From contig JAJOZX010000999.1 of the NCBI GenBank assembly GCA_023014485.1, positions 581,001 through 645,000 on the forward strand: 64,000 nucleotides of DNA, written 5' to 3'. The DNA comes from Bathynomus jamesi. Its lineage: Eukaryota > Arthropoda > Malacostraca > Isopoda > Cirolanidae. This document shows, piece after piece, positions 1-10,979 of this stretch (its first letter is position 1; each line of letters opens with the position of its first letter). The translations under genes were made by a program, and so were the position numbers. The notes beneath the pieces are model-generated. The model searched no databases. It had not been told where the DNA came from and worked only from the letters and a program-made list of their open reading frames with translations.

Positions 1-1044
1 TATCATTTATCAATGTCCTTTTGCATTTTCATGGCACCTGTTAAAGATCTTACATTTTGTCCCAATTTTGTTTCATCTGCAAATATTGAGGTTTTACTAT
101 TTAGACCCCTTTCCAAGTCATTAATATAAATAATAAAAAGTAGAGGTCCAAGTACTGACCCCTGTGGGACTCCACTCAGAACAGGGCTCCATGTAGACCT
201 AGTCCCATTTAACTGGACTCTCTCTTCTCTTTCTCTATGCCATTCTTCAATCCAATTTGCTACTGTCCCTTTTATTCCATGAGCTCTAACTTTAACAAGC
301 AACCACTTATGAGGAACTGTATCAAAAGCTTTGGCAAACTCCAAGTACACAATATCTACAGATTCTTTTTTATCCAGATGCTTTAACATACTATCATAAA
401 ACTCAATTAAGTTTGTCAAACATGACCTGCCATTTTGAAAGCCATGTTGGCTATTACTAATTAATCCTCCTCCTCCTAAGAACATTGTAATTTTGTCTCT
501 AATGACACTTTCAAGTAATTTGCAAATAATAGAAGTTAAACTAATTGGTCTATAGTTTTTAGTTAGGTGTTTGTTTCCTTTTTTAAAAAGTGGGACTACA
601 TTTGCTTTTTTCCAGTCTTCTGGAATTTCACTGTTAATCAATGAAAGGTTGAAAAGTATTTTAAATGCTTAGGCTATGCTATATTTTACTTCCTTTACTA
701 TTTTAGGATAAATTTCATCAGGTCCTGGTGACTTATCTATGTTTAGCCTGTCAATTGCTCTCAAAATATCCACTTCCTCAAAATATATATGATTTCTCTC
801 TCTCTCTTGTGTTACTAATGTAAAATCTAGAATTATATTTACAGTTTCCTTTGTAAATAATAAGCAGAAGTATCTATTTAGCTCCTCAGCAATTTCAAAA
901 TCTTCTTCAATAATTTTGTCATCAGCATGAAGGATTCAAACTTTTTTATTAGATTTATTTTTCAGGTTGAAATGATTAAAGAACTTTTTGGGATTTCCTT
1001 TACAATTTTTGGCTAAGTTCCTCTCTAAATTGCATTTACTAGCT
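1..1044 (-). pseudogene. L2/CR1-clade LINE reverse transcriptase, 3' piece of an interrupted copy
   Basis: This is the reverse transcriptase of a non-LTR retrotransposon, the enzyme that copies element RNA at a nicked target. Reading leftward from about 641, 212 codons show NVVPLFKKG, YRPISLTS, FAKAFDTVPH and SGVPQGSVLGPLLF in the family order. The catalytic box reads FADE instead of FADD, so one metal-binding aspartate is replaced. Between about 642 and 950 the frame is lost, but the endonuclease-RT linker is recognisable near 960-1010 as NPKKFFNHF. The coding strand then breaks at 1044, where a transposon has entered, and resumes at 5332. The left end lies outside the window. Clade assignment is by motif resemblance only. 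Confidence 0.85.
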
Positions 1045-1625
1045 GGGTCATTCTCTGTCAGATCAACCAGTGCCTAACACCCTCATCTCTCAGATTTTGC
1101 TGAAATTTGGTTTATAGGGAGTTTGTGGGCCCTGAATCCATTTCTGAAATTATAAGGTCAATCCAACCAACGGTTCAAGAGATATGACCTCGGGAAATTT
1201 GAGGTCACTTGCGAGGTCACTAACATTTGGCAACCCATAACTTGGGTAATAATGGTCACAATTATATAAAAGTATATATATTTAGAATCAGAAAACGACA
1301 AGGAATCCAAATATGCAAGTTTTAGAACTCTAGGTTAAAAAATAAAAAAGTTACACTGTAATCAAAATTTGAGGTCACGATTTGACCTCTGGGGTATCAA
1401 ATGAGAATTTTTTTTTTAAATGTAAAAAATGAAGGCATAGGCATTGGCTATTAGAATCAGCAAAAAAAGTTTGTTTATGTTAGTATTTTTCATGTAACTA
1501 ACATATAAGTGAACACCATATTCATAAGTTGTGCGTCAATTCTACCTATTTTTTCACACTTAAGCTCATAATTTGACCTATAGAAATTAAAATTACATTT
1601 TTTTATAGATATAAAAACAAAGGCA
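1045..1625. repeat. Left terminal inverted repeat of the 1045-5327 transposon
   Basis: This is the inverted partner of 4744-5327. The pairing includes the outer GGGTCATTCTCTG, the middle GACCTCAAATT-type stretches and the inner TTTTTTATAGATATAAAAA. The part near 1500-1640 is related to two neighbouring stretches near the right end (about 4650-4720 and 4790-4880), so the inner repeat is partly duplicated there. Confidence 0.85.
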
Positions 1626-1670
1626 AAAAATGTAAAATTGTATTTCACTGCTACTTAGAGGATTCATGTG

Positions 1671-4468
1671 CTAGCCTAATACAATTTTTGCATGCTCGAT
1701 GCTCTCATCAATTTCTTTTTGTGGAAAAATGTATTGAATTCTGCTGCCTCCTCTTAGGGTAGGACAACTCATTACAGTTAATATATGATGTCCTGGCACT
1801 GCACATGAATCCTTGTTTGATGGATAATAATATGCACTTGATCCTGATGACCCAGAGGGATGTAGAAAGTTCACAGTGAAATCATCAAACTCTTCACAAT
1901 ATTCCTCCACAATTCCATACCAAACTTGCATGTCATAAATGCAGCCAACATACTCTCCTGGTTTGACACATTTTAGGTTACCAAGCATTGCAGGTTCATT
2001 AGTAAAATGACTTTTCCTTATTCTTTCTTTTCTCCAATGCCACTTGAAATGGGGATACACCATCAGTTCTTCCTTGTTTAGGGGAACAAATCTATGATAT
2101 TTCTGAGTTCCAGAATAGCCCTACTATCCTTGAATCGATGTTCCAACCGTTCTTCTGCATCTTTCAAATCAGCTGTAGTTACAAAGAAAAAATTTATCTT
2201 CTTGCTCAAGTTTTCTTCACAAACTGAAACATGTGTTCTGGTGTAAGAATTTGCCTCTCTGTAGTTCTCTGCAAACTGGCACGAGCAGTAGCTCTTTTCA
2301 CTGTTCCTCCAATCCCATCACATGCATTTTTGCCATGGGATGTAGCAAGAAGTGCCATTCACAAGACAGACCAAATCTCCTCTTCATGGTAACAGAGATT
2401 TGTGAAGTTGTATCTGTTCTTATATTGGCCAGCACATCCATCTGAGAAATAGTGCACCTTCTTCAATTGTGGGCATCTGAATTTAACATATGTCATAAGC
2501 TTCAATATGAATGAGTAAAAACCATTATAGTGTTGTGTTTTAGTGATGCAGATAAGAAACAGACACTAAAATGGCTAAGTTTCCTGGTCTGCAGATGATC
2601 TATAAATAGATGACAAAAGGGTGAACTGTACACTGTGAATTGTCCCAGTGAAACCCTTGGGCAGCATCCTGGACAATGAAAGAATAATTCTCAGAGAAAA
2701 TCACCTACTATAAACTACCTCGCTCTGAGGTGGTAGTGTTTCTTTCAACTGCTTTTGAAGTACTGTGATTGTTGCTGAGCAACAAAGTGATGACGAACCA
2801 TGCGGGATATTTTCATGCTTAGGGATGATAAGTTATTCATGAAGTGGCTCCACCTTATCAACCATTGTACAATGGTCAACAGTCACCCATTGCTTGTAAG
2901 ATATTTCATTTGGAGCTGATTTCACACTGTCAAGTAACTCAAGAAAATCCAGGACACCCCCTCTTCTCTTGGGCAATCATTGCAAAGTTGCATCATGCAA
3001 GTCTCTCTTTCTGTACTGCAGACACTGTAATCCATAAGATCCTTGTATGAAAGACCTCTTTCTCCCAATGCAGCCAGCTGCAATTTTGGATTTTGATGGT
3101 ATGTGCAGACACAGACAGAATGAGTCCCACCACTACCGGCAAGCACACAATATGATGGCCGTAATTTTGCAAATGTGGAAAATCCTATTTTGGGATTCTT
3201 TTCATCATTTTTATATAGTTCAAACATCTCTCTTAAATTCCCGAGGACCAATCGTTTTTGCACCTTCATTGCACCTTCAGCACTGATAACTTTCACGCAA
3301 TCCTTTTGGCCAGGACACATACGACTAACCTCTTCTGACTCATAGAATCTTCTAACTATATCTTTGTGTTCTTCAGATATCACTTTTCCTTTGCTCATTA
3401 GTGGAATCTTCGGAAGGATTCCATGTTCTGATTTAAGTGAATGGCTTCTTTTCACCATGTATGTTGTAGTTTGAAAGAAACTAGCTGTTTTTTCAATTGT
3501 GTATGGTGAGAGTGTCAATATTTGTAGTTTGTGATGGTGACATTTGCTCTCCAGGAATGACTGTTTCAATTCATTCATTAATTTGTCTAGATGTTTTTCA
3601 GATTTAGTTTCAGGTTTTGAAGTATCACTTACCTCCTCGTAATTTGAACACCATAACTGAGTTCTAGCCTCTCCTTCAGGTGTTTCTGAGCAGATGATAG
3701 CTTACCACAAGCCTTGCGCTTTTTCTGGCTTAATGACAGCCCTTCTGAAAAGAACAGAAAAAAAGGTTTCACACACCTGAATATTAGTAATTAAATATTA
3801 ATTATAGTACCTTAAATGCTATATAATTGGCTATATAGTAGATCAAACAGACCTTGTAGTAAAGTATAAGTTATTATATTAATTTATTACTTACTTTTTT
3901 TAACTGGTGTTTGGTCCAGAAATGCTAGAACTGGTTCAACTGAAGTTGAAGGATTTTCCTTTATCAAGCAATCACTGTCATTGTCCAGATCTTGAATTGA
4001 AGAGATGTTACTCAAGCCACTGATAGTAGATGATTCATTTGAATCCTGCTCAGACTCGTTGTTTTCAGTGGTACTAAGTATAGTGGGGTTTTTCATTATC
4101 AGTGTCCAGCAGTTCACACACAACAATGAGTCTTTTTTCACTCTTCCAGCACATTTTTCAACAAGTACATCAGTCACTTTTCTAAGATTGATTGTTATGC
4201 GTTTCTTGTGTTTTTGAATAGGGTCCTGGCAGTATTTCAAGTGCCGAACCATTGTATTTTGATCTGTAAAGATATAGGATTTACAATTAGGTAATATATA
4301 TTTTTTAGAAAATATATAGCTATACACACTTAATATTTTAGGCCTTGATAGTCTCTGAGGCTCATTAAAACACCATACCCACCAGCCACCCACAGTGCTG
4401 GCTGGAACTGTACTAACCTGTAGACAAGGAATTTTGCAACTATCTGTGTTGATTCTGCACTTAGACAA
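1671..4468 (-). pseudogene. Candidate transposase of the 1045-5327 element, multi-exon and broken
   Basis: This is the only coding content of the transposon, so it is the candidate transposase; no catalytic triad is proven. From the 5' end: an acidic, cysteine-containing part (4468-3887); an exon near 3744-3635 with a polypyrimidine tract plus CAG before it and GTAAGT after it; a 218-residue block (3578-2922) with GTHSVCVCTYHQN; a broken stretch (2921-2160) keeping FSDGCAGQYKN and HGKNACDGIGGT; and a C-terminal block (2063-1671) with a tryptophan/proline-rich small domain. Stops and shifts interrupt 2921-2064. I recall similar CVCT-HQN and YFSDG-QYKN proteins, unannotated and repetitive, in hydrozoan and insect genomes. 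The aspartates in FSDG and CDG are candidate acidic residues; that is inference. Confidence 0.7.
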
Positions 4469-4743
4469 GTAGCAACATGTTTCAACAGGTTTGTTTAGGC
4501 TACATGTGAGTTTAGTCTTCCCCTTTCACTATTATAACTATTATTGCCAGTGTAGATTAGCAGTGAAATACAATTTTTATTAAATTCTTGGAGCTTGAGG
4601 TCAAATTGATAGCTAAGATATAAAAATTCCTTGAAATGACAAGCAATTTATAAATATGGTGTTCACTTATAAGTTAGTTACATGAAAAGTACCAACATAA
4701 ACAAACTTTTTATGATTGTTTCTATTAGTCAAGAACTCTGACT

Positions 4744-5327
4744 TTGTTTTTTATATCTATAAAAAATGTAATTTTAATTTCTATAGGTCAAATTATGAGC
4801 TTAAGTGTGAAAAAATAGGTAGAATTGATGCACAACTTATGAATATGGTGTTCACTTATATGTTAGTTACATGAAAAATACTAACAAACAAACTGTTTTT
4901 TGCTGATTCTAATAGCCAATGCCTATGCCTTCATTTTTTACATTTAAAAAAAAAATTCTCATTTGATACCCCAGATGTCAAATCGTGACCTCAAATTTTG
5001 GTTACAGTGTAACTTTTTTATTTTTCAACCTAGAGTTCTAAAACTTGCATATTTGGATTCCTTGTCGTTTTCTGATTCTAAATATATATACTTTTATATA
5101 ATTATGACAATTATTACCCAAGTTATGGCTCGCCAAATGTTAGTAACCTCGCGAGTGACCTCAAATTGCCCGAGGTCATATCTCTTGAACCGTTGGTCAG
5201 ATTGACCTTATAATTTCAGAAATAGATTCAGGGCTCACAAACTCCCTATAAACCAAATCTCAGCAAAATATGAGAGATGAGGGTGTTAATTTCAATTTTT
5301 TTTGGTTGATCTGACAGAGAATGACCC
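4744..5327. repeat. Right terminal inverted repeat of the 1045-5327 transposon
   Basis: This is the reverse complement of 1045-1625 with scattered substitutions and small indels. The outer end reads CAGAGAATGACCC, followed by the AGCT duplication. A second partial copy of the inner motif (GGTGTTCACTTATA) lies at about 4655-4680. Confidence 0.85.
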
Positions 5328-5331
5328 AGCT

Positions 5332-5433
5332 CTTATAAGTTTCTTGCTTTCTTGTCTCTTATTTTTATAGATTTCAAGGTCCATTTCATTTTGAGTTCTC
5401 TTAAATTTGCTGAAGGCCTTTCTCTTATCTCTT
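5332..5433 (-). pseudogene. L2-like LINE linker, continuation of the copy at 1-1044
   Basis: The minus strand reads a Lys/Arg-rich linker (RDKRKAFSKFKRTQ, then KKLIRA) typical of the region between endonuclease and RT in L2-like elements. Dropping the 1045-5327 insert and one AGCT copy makes this run in frame into the reading at 1044-960, so both pieces belonged to one copy. It ends near 5433, where a plus-strand LINE fragment abuts, so the endonuclease is missing here. Confidence 0.75.
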
Positions 5434-5841
5434 ATGCGCAAAGATATAGACAAAATCAAGAGAGTTCAAAGACGAGCAACTAAGATAATTCCGTCTCTTA
5501 GGTCAAAGTCGTACGAGGATAGGCTTAAAAAGTTAAAATTGACTACACTCGAGACTAGGAGGTTAAGGGGTGATCTAACCCAGGTTTTCAAAATTATGAA
5601 TGGGTTTGATAACGTAGATAGAGATAGCTTTTTCGAAATATCTCAATATAATAGGACTAGAAATAACGGGTGTAAGTTGACAAGTAGAAGGTTCGAGACA
5701 GCAGTTGCAAAAAACTTTTTTACGCATAGAATAGTAAATAGCTGGAATAGTTTGCCGGTAGAAGTAATTAGTAGCACGTCTATAAACATGTTTAAGAATC
5801 GATTGGACGCGCATGTTGATAGAAAGGGTATAGTTTAAGGT
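5434..5841 (+). pseudogene. L2-like LINE, C-terminal end of ORF2
   Basis: The plus strand encodes the region after the RT palm. RRATKI, TTLETRRLRGDL, RNNGCKL and IVNSWNSLPVEV are hallmarks of the L2/CR1-type C-terminus. It begins abruptly at RKDIDKIKRVQ where it meets the oppositely oriented LINE piece, so it is a 5'-truncated insertion. The roughly 135 codons are open to a stop at 5836-5838. The tail that follows contains a short inverted repeat (TGTGGGAT/TCCCACA, about 5857-5874). It is unrelated in orientation to the copy at 1-1044. Confidence 0.8.
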
Positions 5842-6136
5842 AGTAAAATTAAGGCTTTGTGGGATACATCCCACAGCTCAACACAAGTGTTGTGGGATAT
5901 AGGGAGGCAGCGTCTTGGGTTAGGGGATACTCTCTGTCCTTACACACCCCATTTAAAGAGATTCCTCTGCCGAGTGGTGCCCCCCATAGTACTGTGAGGT
6001 ATTGAAAAACTCATGATCTTCACTTGCCCCACAAACACCTTTAAATGGGAGACCCATAATGGGTGCACACACATTTCTACATTACTGTACAGTCTTTACA
6101 GTCACACCTACACTTTTCCTCATAAGTGTATATATT
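5842..6136. other. Downstream flank of the LINE fragment
   Basis: No coding potential is visible. The first part may be LINE 3' untranslated sequence, because it holds a small hairpin and a G/T-rich stretch, but no simple-repeat tail marks an end. The rest is unassigned. Confidence 0.4.
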
Positions 6137-6257
6137 GTAATGTATATGGTTGTAAATTTGACTTGGTCCGCAATCTATATGAACCGTGACTTGATGGATA
6201 CCGTAATGAAATTGACTGGATTCTTTGGATCTGATATATTTGCATGTCCGTTATATA
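6137..6257 (+). repeat. Unit B of a tandem repeat, left copy
   Basis: About 118 bases here match 9089-9204 almost base for base (from GTATATGGTTGTAAATTT to TGCATGTCCGTTATA). The left copy is followed directly by the transposon end at 6258. The right copy is followed by unit A. This is one flank of the insertion site of the 6258-8973 element. Confidence 0.85.
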
Positions 6258-6410
6258 ACACTGGTATGCATCAATTTTGCTGTCAAGGGTTTTGTAAGTG
6301 ATTCTTATAGAGTTTTTCCTGCTGATTTCGAATCTGCAATCCATTTTTCTCAATCAGCTCAGGTTATCCAGCTATGGCCTTATAAGTAAAATAGAATTTT
6401 TCGTGATTTT
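6258..6410. repeat. Left TIR of the 6258-8973 transposon
   Basis: Imperfect inverted partner of 8820-8973. The outer 14 bases are identical, and later blocks around TTCGAA, TCAATCAG, CTATGGCC and TTATAAGT align with small gaps. Confidence 0.75.
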
Positions 6411-6507
6411 GTCAAAGCGGAATTGGAACAGTAACATCTATCATCACTTGTTTCACTTGTATAATATCTTTTTTTACTTTTCAGGCATATAGATAAAATA
6501 TTTCATA

Positions 6508-8692
6508 ATGAATAGAGCGTGTAAAAATGATCCCAATAGATTCTGCTACATATGTGGGACGGTTACCATGCCAAATAACCAGTCCCAAATCACTAAATTT
6601 GTGAAGACAATGGTATAGAGCATACTTTGGAATTAAGCTAGGGGACCAGGACAAAAATTTTGCCCCTCATATGTGCTGCAAGACGTGCATTGAAAATTTG
6701 AGAAGATGGAGCAAAGGCAGAGCGAAATCTTTGCCTTTTGGAATTCCCATGATTTGGAGAGAAGGAAAGGATCACGTGACAGATTGCTATTTCTGCATGA
6801 CAAACCTCCAAGGTGGGCTTATAAATTTATTTTTCTTAAATATTTTGAAATCCTCGTATGAAACTTGACATAATATTCACCATAATGTAATATTCACCAT
6901 ATATAGCATAATATTCACCATAATGGTAATCATACATTTACATATACATATTGTTATAGAAAATACATTTACACATACATATTGTTATACAAGTTACATT
7001 TACATATACAGACTCCATCGACCTATTTCATATCTTACAGACCGCAGCCTTCCCTCACGAGCCGCCACTGTCTGAATGCTTCTTCTATTTCATATGCAAG
7101 TTTTATATCCATGTTTCTGTGTTTCTATTTTCAGGAGTTAACAAGAAGAATAAACACATTGTTGTATACCCTGACATTCCTTTTGCTATGAGACCTGTAC
7201 CCCATGGTCCTGGAATTCCAATACCCGACCCACCTCAAACCCTGGACTTCGATGATTCTGATGATGAATCAATGACCAATGCCAATGACCAGTCCCAGTC
7301 ATATATACCTCAAAATACCGCTTCAAATGAGCCGAGGCCTCTCAACCAGGCCAAACTTAATGATCTTACCAGGGATTTAGGACTTTCCAAATTAGCTGCC
7401 GAGATCTTGGGCTCACGACTTCGAGAGGACAACTTGCTGGCTCCGGGAACAACATTCTCCTGGTATAGGAAACGAGAGGAAGAATTCCGCAAGTTTTTTG
7501 CAGTGCACGAAAATACCTCTTCTTTAGTGTACTGCTGCAATGTTGAGGGGCTAATCAAATCCTTGGGCCTGCCATATAACGCATCAGAATGGAGGCTATT
7601 TATAAACTCGTCTAAACGAAGTTTGAAAGCAGTACTTCTCAACATTGGGAATAGGGTTGCATCAGTCCCTGTAGCACATTCCGTACAACTTACTGAGAGC
7701 TACGATAACATGAAAATTTTACTGGATGCTTTCGTATACGACCAACATAACTGGAGGATCTGTGGAGATTTGAAGGTAATACTAATATCATAAGTAAACT
7801 ATTGCTATTGCCTATGTTGTTTTTCCAAAGGTTATTTGAGAGCGTATAAGAACACTTAACTTCCCCACAGAAGTGATACAGTCCAATGCATAGATTTTTT
7901 TTATCTGATAGAACAAGTCTCTAAATTCTTTAAATATTTTCATTTTTTTTCAGATTGTGGCATTTGTATTGAGAATGCAAGGGGGATACATGAAATACCC
8001 ATGTTTCCTCTGCAAATGGGATAGCCGAGCGGATGAGAAGCACTATGCACAGCGTGAATGGGCATCCAGAGAGAATTTTGAACCTGGGTCACAATGTCGT
8101 TTCAGTGGCCCTTGTACCACCAACAAAAATTTTGCTCCCACCACTTCATATTAAGCTGGGCTTGATGAAAAATTTCATCAAATCAATGAATAAGGAGGGT
8201 TCAGCATTCCGATATCTCAAGAGTAAATTTCCTCATATATCTGATGCTAAACTAAATGCTGGGGTTTTTGATGGTCCTCAAATTCAAACTTTGATCAAGG
8301 ATACTCAGTTCGAAAACACAATGATTCCAACTGAGAAGAATGCCTGGCAGGCATTCAAATCAGTTGTCACTGATTTTCTTGGCAAGTGTAGAAGTCCAGA
8401 ATACGAGTCCGTTGTCGAAAACTTGATGGAAGCTTTCAAAGCTCATGGGTCGCGCATGTCCATAAAAATGCACTTTTTGTGGTCCCACTTGGACTATTTT
8501 GCTGAAAATTGCGGGGATTATAGTGAGGAACAGGGTGAATAATTTCATCAAGATATCAAAATAATGGAAGAGAGGTACCAGGGAAACTGGGATATCAATA
8601 TGCTGACGGACTATTGCTGGTGTTTGAAGCGAGACGTGCCCGAAGAAAAACACAGATGGAAAGCCAAAAAAACTTCATTCCTTCCTCAATAA
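6508..8692 (+). pseudogene. CxxC-rich, putative transposase-like gene, three exons, broken
   Basis: This is the sole gene of the 6258-8973 element; its role is inferred from that position. Exon 1 (6508-6812) encodes a cysteine-rich module with FCYICG, CCKTC and CYFC pairs plus KSLPFGIPM, probably zinc-binding. A GT donor at 6813 and a CAG acceptor at 7132-7134 lead to exon 2 (7135-7775), which has RPVPHGP, an acidic stretch and SVPVAHSV. A donor at 7776 and acceptor at 7951-7953 lead to exon 3 (7954-8692) with YPCFLCKWDSR, LGLMKNFIKS, AGVFDGPQI and MSIKMHFLWSHLDYF. Breaks are a frameshift near 6610, another near 8090, and a stop replacing an expected residue just before FHQDI (near 8540). An AATAAA-like signal overlaps the stop region. 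A diverged relative lies at 34203-35600. I recall unannotated homologues repeated in aphid genomes, but no function. Confidence 0.7.
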
Positions 8693-8819
8693 ACTTTTTT
8701 CCATATTCATTGTATGAATAAAAGTATTTATTCACACAATGTTTTCATTTTTCACGAGTGTTCTTATAATATTACTCGTATCTACAGTGTTTAAGCTAAA
8801 AAAATCAATAAATTTGGAT

Positions 8820-8973
8820 AAAATTGGACTTATAATAAATGGCCAATAGAGAAAAAACCTGACCTGATTGAGGAAAACCAATGTCATTTTCGAATTCAGC
8901 ATGGTCGAATTATATAATATGAGTTGAAAAAACCCTCACAGCAGACAAAAAAATTTCATATGCATACCAGTGT
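8820..8973. repeat. Right TIR of the 6258-8973 transposon
   Basis: Reverse complement of the left TIR with diverged spacers. It ends ATGCATACCAGTGT, followed by repeat unit A. Confidence 0.75.
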
Positions 8974-9325
8974 AATAGATATAGAGTGTAACATATTTGT
9001 GGATAGTAGTCTATTATGACTTGATCCTCTGGATCAAGAGATTCTATCTTTAGTTTTAAATCGATAATTAATTATTTTTAAATTGATAATGTATATGGTT
9101 GTAAATTTTGACTTGGTCCGCAATCGATATGGACCGTGACTTGATGGATACCGTAATGAAATTGACTGGATTCTTTGGATCTGATATATTTGCATGTCCG
9201 TTATAAATAGATATAGAATGTAACATATTTGTGGATAGTAGTCTATTATGACTTGCTCCTCTGGACCAAGAGATTCTATCTTTAGTTTTAAACCGATAAT
9301 TAATTATTTTTAAATTGATAATTAT
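8974..9325 (+). repeat. Tandem repeat A-B-A'
   Basis: Unit A (8974-9088), unit B (9089-9204) and a second A (9205-9325) lie head to tail. The two A copies share long identical blocks such as GGATAGTAGTCTATTATGAC. With unit B at 6137 this makes two B-A periods of about 230 bases, the first split by the transposon. It resembles a short satellite-like array or a duplicated host segment. Confidence 0.8.
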
Positions 9326-9659
9326 TTAGTTTCGTAAAAATTGGTCATTGCCAATTTACTGGCAGTTTTTAAATAAGTTTCTTATGTTCTTGTGGTTCGG
9401 AACCCACGTAAAATTGTAGGTCCCCTCCGCCACCATGGAGGACATACACAATACACGATTACGAACACAGTTAGGTAGACCAGCCATGAGTGGATCCTAG
9501 GGTCTTTGTTGGTCTGAAACATTATAACATTCCTTTCTTAATAGACAGATTTATCTAGGGTTCTCTGTTATTTCTGATTCTTATTTTACACTGAGGAATA
9601 TATTTACTTTGAACATCTTTTATTTTATTTTTTAACTTTTCCTATACATAGTGTACAGA
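9326..9659. other. Unassigned AT-rich spacer
   Basis: I see no open frame with recognisable motifs. A start-like CCACCATGG near 9430 leads only to a short frame. The right end runs into the decayed tail of the LINE endonuclease. Confidence 0.4.
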
Positions 9660-9898
9660 TTTACTTTAGTTGAATATATTTTTTGGTTGAAGCTCAAAAA
9701 TCTCCATCCAATTTATACAGTAACTAATTAACTAGTTCAGTCATATTTCCATTTTTAAAATCAGGAATTTCAGCTGCATTTTTAGTATACTTTGAGTCAA
9801 ATTTCACCTTGAATCCTATTATAAAATGATCACTTGAACCCAGTTTCAAAGACTGATATGATATATATATAGAATCAGCAATATTTGTGGTAAATTTA

Positions 9899-10521
9899 TA
9901 GTATTACACCTGTCTCCCTTTGGAGGTGAAATTTATGTTTTTCCTATGGTTTTTGATGTGTTTTGAATGAATCTGACCTTCAAAACCATCAGAAATGACT
10001 CGTTTTTTGAGATAACCCCCTCCCCCTAGCTGGGGTGGGGGGAATCGCAGAAAACGAGTCATTTCCAGCAGTTTTGAAAGTCAGATTTGTTCAAAACATA
10101 TCAAAAACCATAGAAAAAACAAATTTCACCTTCAAAATTGACCTAACCTAACAACCTAACTAAACCTAACTTCACTACAGTCGGTAGAACACCGTGAGCA
10201 TGCAAAAACTCAAATTTTCGTAAAAAGCGACAATACAATGGTAATAATCGAATGAGCACATGTCACACAAAGCCATTCTAGTAGCAAAGTGATTCAAATT
10301 TGAAATGGATGGAGCGCAGTGATTGGGCAGACATGTAATAGTCAGCCGCGCACGCATACCAAACAAATGTACAAACACACTAGATACACACCAAAAAAAT
10401 TTTATATCTCGAAAACGAAGCATTTGCGATGGAAACGCTATATAAGAAAAGTGTCTTGGAATTAAAAAATCTACCTAATGAATATATAATAATTGCTGGA
10501 TATTAGACGGGTGTAATACTA
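9899..10521. mobile_element. MITE with 17-bp TIRs, TA duplication and internal foldback
   Basis: The ends are TAGTATTACACC(T/C)GTCT inverted, with TA on both outer sides (9897-9898 and 10522-10523). It sits inside the LINE endonuclease, whose coding resumes on either side. The left part (about 9917-10135) is an imperfect hairpin with arms of about 90 bases around a C/G-rich centre near 10030. The rest has no ORF but holds CCTAA-type motifs near 10140-10170. The TA duplication suggests a Tc1/mariner-type helper; that is inference. Confidence 0.7.
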
Positions 10522-10979
10522 TAATAATACCATATTTGTTAGTAATAAATCTAAAATTACATTCTCTCTGGTTGGTTCTTTAATTAACTGATTTAGACCA
10601 TTTTCTACAGTACAATCAAGGAAATTCTCGTTACTTTCAGGTGCTTGTAATGTTACCCAATTTATATATCTATAGTTAAAATCTCCAATAATAATTACAT
10701 CATTTGAACCTACCTTATTTATTTCCTTAATAATTTCATTTTCTACATATATTTATTCTCCTCTCTTGTTTTGGGGATTCCTCTAATTGAACATCCCTCT
10801 AGTGGCCTATATATACTTTCCAGTCTTTCCTATACTTTTTATTCTCTCAATTTGTCTAATATTGTTGACTGGCATATCTGCAGATGTGGGCTCGCTCTGT
10901 TCCTCCATTGAGTATTCACTCTGGTAGTACCTACCTGACCTGTGTCAGAGAAGCCAACCAGATGAGTTAACCAGGTGAG

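Larger units (their letters stand above)
1045..5327 (-). mobile_element. TIR DNA transposon, 4.28 kb, 4-bp AGCT duplication, superfamily unassigned
   Basis: Both ends are inverted copies starting GGGTCATTCTCTGTCAG, extending about 580 bases inward with few differences. AGCT precedes the left end (1041-1044) and follows the right end (5328-5331), giving a 4-bp target duplication. Removing the element and one AGCT restores an open LINE frame, which fixes both boundaries to the base. Inside is one minus-strand gene with splice signals and several breaks (1671-4468). Several cut-and-paste groups make 4-bp duplications, but neither the end sequence nor the protein lets me choose among them. Confidence 0.9.
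6258..8973 (+). mobile_element. TIR DNA transposon with CxxC-rich gene, superfamily unassigned
   Basis: The ends are inverted copies beginning ACACTGGTATGCAT, with matching blocks for about 155 bases inward (for example CTCAATCAGCTCAGGTT against CTCAATCAGGTCAGGTT). The flanks are tandem-repeat units B (left) and A (right). At 9204-9206 the same B and A units join directly, which is a paralogous empty site. Comparing the two gives the boundaries, with only about two extra bases (TA) and no clear longer duplication. The cargo is a single three-exon gene. I do not know a named superfamily with these ends and this protein. Confidence 0.8.

Noticed and set aside
9425..9480. Start-codon context CCACCATGG as a host gene start
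   Set aside because: The frame closes quickly and no splice or protein motif follows.
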